A DNA stretch of 64,000 nucleotides. Source: Gemmiger sp. An120 (GTDB lineage: Bacteria; Bacillota; Clostridia; Oscillospirales; Ruminococcaceae). The translations under genes and the position numbers were made by a program. The notes beneath the pieces were generated by a model. It did no database searches. It was not told the origin of the DNA and saw only the letters and a program-made list of their open reading frames with translations. Every line of letters begins with the position of its first letter. Positions within the stretch are counted from its first letter, which is position 1. Location: assembly GCF_002160955.1 (NCBI RefSeq), contig NZ_NFLN01000007.1:62001-126000 (forward strand), in the 5' to 3' direction. Below are positions 57,572-64,000 of this stretch, one piece after another.

Positions 57572-60511
57572 TCAGTTGGTCTTGGGTTCAGCGTCGGAAG
57601 TTTCCTTCTTCTGCTTCACATAGCTGCGGATGGTCAGAACCTCCAGCAGCACCAGCACAACGCCCAGCGCCACATCGGCGGCGATAAAGGCGATCTGCCA
57701 GCCGGGCATGCCCGGATTCAGGTTTTCCTCCATGTACGCGCGGCTGTTGACCACGGTGTACAGGATGTTCTTGCAGGCCTGACGCATGGCCAGAACGCCG
57801 GTGGCGCTGGTGGTGTCAGACACGTAGTTGGTCCCGGTGGGGTAGTTCACCAGGCAGAAGTCGGTGCCGTTGCGGATGGCCTGGTCGGCGTTCATGTAGC
57901 CGTACACACCGAAGTAGTCGGTCAGGACCATGCCCACGAAGCCCCATTCCTCACGCAGGACGGTGTTGCACAGGGCGTAGCAGCCGCCGGCCCACTCGGC
58001 ACCCACGTAGTTGAAGGAAGACATCACCGCGTCGGCGCCGCCCTCCTTGACGCTGATCTCGAAGGGCTTCAGGTAGATCTCACGGATGGACTGCTCGTTG
58101 GCCCAGGTGCACAGCATGCTGTTGCGGTTGGTTTCCTGGTCGTTCAGAGCGTAGTGCTTGATGTAAGCGTAGACGCCGTAGGTCTCGGCGCCCTGGATGG
58201 CCTGGGCAGCCAGCTTGCCGCTGAGCACGCCGTCCTCGGAGTAGTACTCGAAGTTACGGCCGCTGAAAGCGGAGCGGTGGATGTTCATGGCGGGGGCGTA
58301 CCAGCCGGACACGTCCAGGTCGTCCGCCATGCGGCCGATGGAGGCGCCGAACTTGTACACGGTGTCGGTGTTCCAGGTGGAAGCCATCAGCACGGTGCCG
58401 GCAAAACCGATGGAACCCTGCTGGGTGAAGTTATTGTTGATGGAAGCAGGACCGTCACAGTCGTAGGTCTGCACCTTCTCGATGCTGGTGATGGGGGCGG
58501 TCTGGTAGCCGCCCATGGCGATCAGCTCGCTCATCTCGGACACAGTCAGCTGATCCAGGAAGGTATCCCACTTCGCGTCGTCGTAGGCCACGCCGCGCAT
58601 ATCCACCAGGTTCAGGCCGTTCTTGGCGCCGGTGGTGGGCATCACGTCGTCGGCGTTGTTGTGTTCAGTCGGATCGTAGTTGGCGTTGTTGATGAAGGTG
58701 GCCTTGGCCTCGTCGCTCATGGACAGGCCGGCGGGAGCGGCGGTGGCCTCAGCGTAGTTGGCGAAGTGGTCGGCACGGGACAGGTAGGTCACGTCGCCCT
58801 CCACGGCCTCAAACTGGTTGGTAACAGCGGTCTTGTCGGTGGAACGGCCCTCGTCGTAGGTGATGGTGGCGGGCACGTTGTAGACTTCGCTGTCCAGGAT
58901 GGTGTGGGAATCGCTGTTGATGCTGATGATGTAGTCGCCGGCCTCCAGCACGTAGGCGGCAGCGCCGTAGGTGTCGTAGGAAGCCATGTCCTCCGCCTTG
59001 AAGCTGATGGTCAGGGTCTGGCTCTCGCCGGGCTCCAGCACGTCGGTCTTGTCAAAGGCAACCAGGTTGGCGGTGGCCTTCTCGATGCCGCCGTTGGTGT
59101 AGGGCGGGTTGTAGTAAACCTCCACCACGTTCTTGCCGGCCACGCTGCCGGTGTTGGTGACGGTCACGTCAAAGCTCAGGGTGCCGTCGCTCTCGGAGAT
59201 GGGGCCCATCTCCTGGGTAAAGGTGGTGTAGCTCAGGCCGTAGCCAAAGGGATACAAAACGGTGGAATCGTAGTCGATCAGACCTTCGGCGGCGGCGGTC
59301 TCGTAGAACTTGTAGCCCACGTAGATGCCTTCCACATAGTTCACAAAGCTGGGCAGAGCGGTGGTTTCCTGCTGGGTCATGAAGTTGGTGGAAACCACGG
59401 CATGCTCGTCCATGTTGTCATAGGTGAACTGGCCGAAGTTGTTGACGATGGGGGTGTTGAACAGGTCGTACAGGAAGGTGTCCACCGTCTTGCCGGAGGG
59501 GTTCACCGCGCCGGCGATGACCTGGCCCACCGCGTCAAAGCCGTTCTGGCCGGGGCAGGGAGTGTAGATCGCGGCATCCACGTCATACTCCTTCAGGAAG
59601 CCCAGCTCCATGGCGTTGTTGGTGTTGATCAGAACGATGACGTTTTCAAAGTTCTCGCAGACCATCTGGAGCATCTCTTCCTCCCGGTTGCTCAGCTCCA
59701 GGTAGTGGTCGCCCTCGTCCCAGTCGTTGCCCTCGTTCAGGGTGTCGTCGTAGACGCCGTTGAAGTAGGAGTTGCCGGTGACGGAGTCGCGCTCCAGCCA
59801 GCTGCCGTCCACAACAGCGGCCATGTCGGTGGGCATATCGGCGTTCTCGCCGCCCGGACGGGAGATGACCACCAGGGCGGTGTCGCTGAACTCCTTGGCG
59901 CCGCTCATCAGCTCATCGCTGTAGGCGTTCACGTTGGGTTCGGGCAGGGTCCAGTCCTGGGCCCACATGCCCACGCTGGGACGCTCAGCCTGGTAGGCCT
60001 CGTAGAAGTCCACCAGATCCTGGTTCACGTTCAGGCCGGCGTTCTTCAGGCCGGTGATCAGGTCGGTCACAGCGTACTGATCGTTCAGCGCGCCGGAACC
60101 CACGCCGCCGTAGACCGGCGCGGTGGAAGCCCAGCCGAAGACGTTCAGGTTGTCGCCGGAAGCCAGCGGCAGCGCGCCGTTGTTCTCCAGCAGGGTCACA
60201 CCTTCGCTGACCAGCTCGGTGTTGACCTCATAGGCCTCGGCCATGCTCTCCTCGGTGATGGAGCCGCCGCCCATGGCCAGGTTGATCACCGTGAACATGG
60301 GGCCAAAGCAGATCAGGTTGACGGTAATGATCAGGGCCAGCAGCAGCGCAATGCCCGCCTCTTTGCGCACCAGCGCCTTGAGGGGACGGCGCAGCTTGGC
60401 CGCCGCGATGATGGCCACAATGGCCAGCAGCAACACGATCCCGAAGCCGATCAGCTGGGATTTCATGCTGTTGAGCACATTGAGGACGTCTGCGATGTTG
60501 ATTTGCAGCAT
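57572..60511 (-). CDS. GH3-family glycosidase with permuted domains and two membrane tethers
   Basis: 979 residues. Two N-terminal membrane segments (about 15-40 and 52-75), then a GH3 C domain (about 90-330; VSEGVTLLENNGALPL), fibronectin-III-like domain (about 430-530), then the catalytic GH3 N barrel (about 600-900; SGRNFEYYSED, KHYALND, nucleophile D865 in VLTDYFG), then a C-terminal membrane segment (about 937-960) and a charged tail. The domain order is reversed relative to classical GH3, as in some Ruminococcus enzymes. It is likely tethered so the barrel acts outside. ATG 60511 after AAGGAGG. Linked to the cytosolic GH3 by 205 bp. Confidence 0.88.
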   Translation of the reverse strand: MLQINIADVLNVLNSMKSQLIGFGIVLLLAIVAIIAAAKLRRPLKALVRKEAGIALLLALIITVNLICFGPMFTVINLAMGGGSITEESMAEAYEVNTELVSEGVTLLENNGALPLASGDNLNVFGWASTAPVYGGVGSGALNDQYAVTDLITGLKNAGLNVNQDLVDFYEAYQAERPSVGMWAQDWTLPEPNVNAYSDELMSGAKEFSDTALVVISRPGGENADMPTDMAAVVDGSWLERDSVTGNSYFNGVYDDTLNEGNDWDEGDHYLELSNREEEMLQMVCENFENVIVLINTNNAMELGFLKEYDVDAAIYTPCPGQNGFDAVGQVIAGAVNPSGKTVDTFLYDLFNTPIVNNFGQFTYDNMDEHAVVSTNFMTQQETTALPSFVNYVEGIYVGYKFYETAAAEGLIDYDSTVLYPFGYGLSYTTFTQEMGPISESDGTLSFDVTVTNTGSVAGKNVVEVYYNPPYTNGGIEKATANLVAFDKTDVLEPGESQTLTISFKAEDMASYDTYGAAAYVLEAGDYIISINSDSHTILDSEVYNVPATITYDEGRSTDKTAVTNQFEAVEGDVTYLSRADHFANYAEATAAPAGLSMSDEAKATFINNANYDPTEHNNADDVMPTTGAKNGLNLVDMRGVAYDDAKWDTFLDQLTVSEMSELIAMGGYQTAPITSIEKVQTYDCDGPASINNNFTQQGSIGFAGTVLMASTWNTDTVYKFGASIGRMADDLDVSGWYAPAMNIHRSAFSGRNFEYYSEDGVLSGKLAAQAIQGAETYGVYAYIKHYALNDQETNRNSMLCTWANEQSIREIYLKPFEISVKEGGADAVMSSFNYVGAEWAGGCYALCNTVLREEWGFVGMVLTDYFGVYGYMNADQAIRNGTDFCLVNYPTGTNYVSDTTSATGVLAMRQACKNILYTVVNSRAYMEENLNPGMPGWQIAFIAADVALGVVLVLLEVLTIRSYVKQKKETSDAEPKTN

Positions 60512-60668
60512 TTCAAGTTCCTCCTTCTGTCCGGGCTGCCCCACCCTGCCGGGGCCATGCCTCTTTCGGGTATACTCTAGCATACATTTCAAAAGAATTT
60601 TACAGCTTCTGCACGAAACGCTCACATTCTGCGCAAGTTGCGGGTGAGTCTGTACATTTTTGACAAAC

Positions 60669-60713
60669 AAAGCGCCGTTCTTATTGGCATATTGCCAACA
60701 GGAACGGCGCTTT
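60669..60713 (-). terminator. Terminator between the two-component genes and GH3
   Basis: A 12-bp stem AAAGCGCCGTTC (60669-60680) with GAACGGCGCTTT (60702-60713) and an inner TTGGCA/TGCCAA stem. On minus followed by GTTTGTC; on plus TTTTT lies at 60719-60724. Confidence 0.8.
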
Positions 60714-60723
60714 GGATTGTTTT

Positions 60724-62052
60724 TCACAGGGTGGTTTTTTTCTGGGGAACCGGGATCAGCAGCTTGAGCTCAAACCAGCCGTCCCGCACCGACACGTCCA
60801 CCTGGCCATCGTATTTCCGGGCGGAATACCGGATGCTCTTGATGCCGAAACCATGGTAGGCGGCGTTGCCCTTGGTGGACAGGGGCAGGCCGTTTTCAAA
60901 TTTCAGATCGCCCTCAAAGTAGTTTTCCACCTTGATGAGCACAAAGGCTTTCTGGCGGCTTACCGACACATGGATCAGCCGCTTGTCCCGGTCGGGCAGG
61001 CTGCGCACGCTCTCAATGGCGTTGTCCAGCGCGTTGCCGAAGATGGTGCACAGGTCCATGGTGTCCATAAAGTTCAGCGCGCCGCCGTCCGCCACCACCG
61101 TCAGGGTGATGCCGTGCTTCTGGCAGTACAGGCTCTTGCCGGTGAACACCGTATCCAGCACCGGGTTGCCGGTCTTGTTCTGGGCCTCGTACACCCGGAT
61201 GTCCGCCTCCATCTCGTCCAGCCAGGCGTTGCGCTGGGCCGGGTCCGGCTCGGCCCGCAGGGCGGCGATCTGGTGTTTCAGGTCGTGGTACTTGCGGTTG
61301 ATCAGGTCGATGCTCTCCCGGCTCTGCCGGTACTGGGCATACTGGGTCTGCAGGATGTTCTGGATGGCGTTCAGCTCATACTTCACCCGCAGCTCGGCCC
61401 GCTGCACATGGTAGGCGTACAGGATGGCCATGCCCCCCAGATCCACCAGGGTGCGGGTATTGAAGATGTCCACCGCCAGGCTGCCGCCAAAAGGATTGTC
61501 GCTCCAGGCGTAACTCAGGTTGCTCATGAAAAAGGCGCTCACCGTGATGGCGGCGGCGGCCCCCATCTCCCGGGAGGTGATCTGCAGATGCTCGTAATCG
61601 CCGCGGCGGCGGCTTTCCAGCCAGTACATCAGCAGATACACCCCGGCGTACACCACCGCCGGCACCAGCACCCGCAGCGGCAGCGCCCAGCGGGGAACCA
61701 GCTGCACGATATAGGTGTACAGCTGCCATTCCAGGGCGGCGGCAAACTCCGCCAGCATAAAGGCCCGGGCGCACAGGTACCCGGCCTCGGTAAGCGGGGC
61801 CCGGCCGCAGACGGCGATCATGGCCAGCATCCCGGCGGCCGCCAGGGCCATGCAGGGCATCCACAAGGCCAGCGGCACATCGCCGGTCAGCTGCATAAAC
61901 ACGGCCTGCACCGCCAGAAACGCGGCGGCGCGGCCCCACAGCCCGGGGCCCTGCCGGCGGCGGGGCAGCTGCATCACATACACCAGGCAGGCCAGCCATT
62001 CGGCCAGGGCGGTGTGCAGCCGGGGAATATTCTCGATCAGATCCGGGTTCAT
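60724..62052 (-). CDS. GHKL sensor histidine kinase (AgrC-like)
   Basis: 442 residues. About 6-7 hydrophobic segments in the first 200 residues, then a coiled coil with a His-containing DHp (INRKYHDLKHQIAAL) and a GHKL ATPase (NALDNAIESV N-box; HGFGIKSI G2-like). Pairs with the LytTR regulator (ATGA overlap 62049-62052). Peptide or cell-surface signals are usual for this type. Located next to the GH3 genes, which it may control. Confidence 0.9.
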   Translation of the reverse strand: MNPDLIENIPRLHTALAEWLACLVYVMQLPRRRQGPGLWGRAAAFLAVQAVFMQLTGDVPLALWMPCMALAAAGMLAMIAVCGRAPLTEAGYLCARAFMLAEFAAALEWQLYTYIVQLVPRWALPLRVLVPAVVYAGVYLLMYWLESRRRGDYEHLQITSREMGAAAAITVSAFFMSNLSYAWSDNPFGGSLAVDIFNTRTLVDLGGMAILYAYHVQRAELRVKYELNAIQNILQTQYAQYRQSRESIDLINRKYHDLKHQIAALRAEPDPAQRNAWLDEMEADIRVYEAQNKTGNPVLDTVFTGKSLYCQKHGITLTVVADGGALNFMDTMDLCTIFGNALDNAIESVRSLPDRDKRLIHVSVSRQKAFVLIKVENYFEGDLKFENGLPLSTKGNAAYHGFGIKSIRYSARKYDGQVDVSVRDGWFELKLLIPVPQKKTTL

Positions 62053-62759
62053 TTGACCACCTCACCCACGTACCGGGTCAGGGCTTCCATGAAGTCGTTC
62101 TTGCGCCCCCGGCTGACCGGCAGCAGACGGCCCGCCACCTGGGCACAGCCGTCCCGCACGCTGTCCACATTTTCCAGGTTGACAAGGCAGCCTTTGTTGA
62201 TGCGGAAAAAGCCCAGCGGCACCAGTTTTTCCTCCGCTTCCTTCATGGTGCCGGGCACAGTGATCTCCTCCCCGTCGGTGTGATAGGCCAGGTTGTGGCC
62301 CTGGCTCTCCACATACAGCAGGTGGGACACCTCCAGCTTGCGGCCGCCGCCGGGGCCGATCACCGTAATGAACCGGCGTTCCCGCTTCTTCATCCGGCCG
62401 ATGGCCCGTTTGAGCCGCTGGCTGAAAGCAAAATAGCTCACCGGCTTGAGCACATAGTCCAGCGCGTCCACCGCATAGCCCCGGATGGCGTACTGGGCCA
62501 TATTGGTGATGAAGATGATCACCACCTCCGGGTCGGACTGGCGGATGATCTCGGCGGCGGTCATGCCGTCCATGAACTTCATCTGCACATCCAGCAGGAT
62601 GATGTCATAGTCGGGCTTGTAATTCAGGGCGATCTCGTCCCCGTCGGAAAAGCAAACGGTCTGGATCGGCTGGTTGTTTTCGGCCGCATAGCGCTGCAGG
62701 AACTGTTCCAGCTGACGGGCGTATTCCGGTTCGTCCTCCACAATGGCGATGCGGATCAC
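62049..62759 (-). CDS. LytTR-family response regulator (AgrA-like)
   Basis: 236 residues: receiver domain with D57 (IILLDVQM) and LytTR DNA-binding domain from about 135 (GGGRKLEVSHLLYVESQGHN, and RINKGCLVNLENVDSV). Start is a GTG after AGGAGGAG; ATG starts further up lack a site. LytTR proteins bind tandem repeats near promoters; I did not identify such sites. Confidence 0.9.
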   Translation of the reverse strand: MIRIAIVEDEPEYARQLEQFLQRYAAENNQPIQTVCFSDGDEIALNYKPDYDIILLDVQMKFMDGMTAAEIIRQSDPEVVIIFITNMAQYAIRGYAVDALDYVLKPVSYFAFSQRLKRAIGRMKKRERRFITVIGPGGGRKLEVSHLLYVESQGHNLAYHTDGEEITVPGTMKEAEEKLVPLGFFRINKGCLVNLENVDSVRDGCAQVAGRLLPVSRGRKNDFMEALTRYVGEVVK

Positions 62760-62893
62760 CGCGTTCTCCTCCTTTTTGCGGCCGGTGCCGCCAGATTCGC
62801 GCCTAGCAATACATATCTTTATTATACGGAGGGATACCCGTAATTTCAACCCGCCGCACATCGCATATCTGCATGTTCCGGGGCACAAAACGC

Positions 62894-62924
62894 AAAGGCC
62901 GCGCCCGGAGCGGGCGCGGCCTTT
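62894..62924 (-). terminator. Terminator after flavodoxin
   Basis: A 14-bp perfect stem (62894-62907 with 62911-62924), loop GAG, followed by TTTGCGTTTTG on the minus strand. Confidence 0.85.
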
Positions 62925-62979
62925 ACGCATGGAAAGGTGCACAAAATGGGAGGAAGAATAGCAGAATCAAAGGCGGCCG

Positions 62980-63405
62980 TCAGCCGGCCAGCTTTGCGCC
63001 CAGGGCGCGGCACTGTTCCAGTGCGTCCGCGTCGGGGGCGTCGTAAACGGCCAGGCCGTCGGCGCACAGGGCCGCGCCCGCCGCCTGGCAGCGCAGCTGC
63101 CAGTCCTGCATCCACTGGCCCTCGGCCCAGGAATAGGACCCGAAGATGGCCAGCGGACGGCCGTTCAGCGAGGGCTCCAGCGCGGTGAAGAACGGCTCGA
63201 ACTCGGTCTCCTCCAGCTGCTCGGACCCCATGGCCGGGCAGCCCAGCGCCAGCGCGTCGTAGCCCAGCGCGTCGGCGGCGGACACCGCGCTCACCGGCAG
63301 CAGCGCCGCGTCGGCCCCGGCGGCTTTCGCCCCCTCGCAGACGGCCTGCGCCATCGCCTCGGTGTTGCCGGTGCCGGACCAGTAGATAACAGCGATCTTC
63401 TTCAT
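62980..63405 (-). CDS. Flavodoxin
   Basis: 141 residues, short-chain flavodoxin binding FMN: phosphate loop SGTGNTEAMA (residues 10-19), W at the FMN-stacking position near 94 (SYSWAEG), and the C-terminal Asp-rich end. Electron carrier that replaces ferredoxin when iron is low. ATG follows GGAGGG. 37 bp after DUF3793 gene, a pairing seen in other Firmicutes. Confidence 0.93.
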   Translation of the reverse strand: MKKIAVIYWSGTGNTEAMAQAVCEGAKAAGADAALLPVSAVSAADALGYDALALGCPAMGSEQLEETEFEPFFTALEPSLNGRPLAIFGSYSWAEGQWMQDWQLRCQAAGAALCADGLAVYDAPDADALEQCRALGAKLAG

Positions 63406-63442
63406 GGATAAACCCTCCTTGCAGGTGTTGTATAGGGGGCGC

Positions 63443-64000
63443 TCAGCCCGCCAGACGGCGGCGCAGGGTATCGCCCCCGGCCAGCGCCCCGCAAAGCCGG
63501 GCGCGGCAGTCGTCGTATAAGGTGAACCGGCGGCGGGCCCGGTCCACATCGGTGTAGACCTTCCAGTAGCCGCACAGGCGGCAGTCCCGCCCGCCGCTGC
63601 GGCAGAAGCCGATCACGTCCCCCGCCGGATAGCCCAGGAACAGGCCGATCACGTGGGGAAACGCCCCGCCCCCGGCCAGCCGCCCGGCCAGCCAGTCCAG
63701 CCGGGGCTCCACCCCGCCCTCGGGGCAGCCCGCCCGCCGCAGCAGGTCGGCCGCGCCGGGGCGGCGCAGCGCCCGGGCCAGCATCGCCGGCCGGTAGACC
63801 AGCAGCAGCCAGCGTTCCCGGCAGGTACAAAGCAGCCGCAGCCGCACGCCCCGGGGTTCCAGCCAGCGGCGGCATCCCGCCAGCAGGCCGGGCAGCGCCG
63901 GTACCCGCCGGCGGCAGACCGACACCAGATTGGCCGGTTTGCAGCCCAGCAGCACCGGGGCGCAGTGTTCCGCCAGCAGGCTGTCCAGGGCACAGGGCGG
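63443..64000 (-). CDS. DUF3793 family protein, 5' end off window
   Basis: About 185 residues visible, reading into the window edge. The pattern AEHCAPVLLGCKPANLVSV, and IGLFLGYPAGDVIGF with CRLCGYWKVY are typical DUF3793 features. Function unknown; genes of this family often sit next to flavodoxin and may be linked to iron or redox state. The start codon is outside the window; the GTG at 63955 is internal. Confidence 0.82.
   Translation of the reverse strand, partial: PPCALDSLLAEHCAPVLLGCKPANLVSVCRRRVPALPGLLAGCRRWLEPRGVRLRLLCTCRERWLLLVYRPAMLARALRRPGAADLLRRAGCPEGGVEPRLDWLAGRLAGGGAFPHVIGLFLGYPAGDVIGFCRSGGRDCRLCGYWKVYTDVDRARRRFTLYDDCRARLCGALAGGDTLRRRLAG

Noticed and set aside
54661-60580. Very long open frames on the plus strand opposite the two GH3 genes
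   Set aside because: They are antisense to clear GH3 genes; translations are Gly/His/Val-rich without domains and exist only because of high G+C codon third positions.
1-64000. Prophage, insertion sequence or plasmid origin
   Set aside because: I found no integrase, transposase, phage structural or replication gene, and no terminal inverted repeats with target duplications.

Overview
The window is chromosomal DNA from a G+C-rich, gut-type Gram-positive anaerobe. I infer an Oscillospiraceae/Ruminococcaceae relative of Faecalibacterium, Gemmiger or Subdoligranulum. The reasons are strong AGGAGG ribosome sites, a T-box leader, SipW/TasA-type secretion, a class B sortase, an ECF transporter, corrinoid and GH3 genes, and base composition I judge by eye at about 60-65% G+C. 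I saw no rRNA, phage, transposase or CRISPR; there is one tRNA.

Layout. 1-2.7 kb: the end of metY, then metA (E111 predicts acetyl-CoA use), then an orphan corrinoid protein. 2.8-7.5 kb: a trigger-factor-like lipoprotein, then a tryptophan ABC importer (trpXYZ) behind a tRNA-Trp T-box and a tiny leader peptide carrying two Trp codons. 7.7-14 kb: two MATE pumps, an FHA protein, a patatin and a LysR regulator. 14.4-16.8 kb: an ECF sigma/anti-sigma operon with two membrane proteins.

17-29.7 kb is the most unusual block, a surface-fibre locus of about 11 kb on the minus strand. It encodes a small orphan protein, a 1157-residue vWA/Cna-B adhesin, four SipW-type secreted proteins, two SipW-type signal peptidases, two C-terminally membrane-anchored proteins and, after a terminator, a class B sortase. 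A SARP-like activator with a degenerate GGDEF-like tail is encoded divergently. Two near-identical promoters, each with two TTAACC repeats 12 bp apart placed 9 bp before an extended -10, face the operon as SARP boxes would.

29.8-33.3 kb: an NAD(P)HX epimerase, a MerR-RDD fusion regulator and a UroD-family methyltransferase-like protein. 33.3-42.1 kb: a nucleoside scavenging region with an ECF transporter, an MFS permease, a nucleoside phosphorylase, a nucleoside hydrolase, a TudS-like desulfidase, a Crp/Fnr regulator and a ribokinase. 42.2-47.4 kb: a third MATE pump, a CAU tRNA (probably Ile2), an A+T-richer stretch with a truncated EutH, and a second MerR-RDD regulator. 47.5-54.9 kb: a two-component system, GDPD, DUF2284, and a glf/GT2/GtrA glycan cluster. 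54.9-62.8 kb: two GH3 glycosidases, one with permuted domains and membrane tethers at both ends, followed by an AgrC/AgrA-like two-component pair. 63-64 kb: a flavodoxin and a DUF3793 protein that runs off the window.

A two-hairpin intergenic element recurs at least five times, always just after a stop codon. At two convergent gene pairs it forms the arrangement element, terminator, inverted element.
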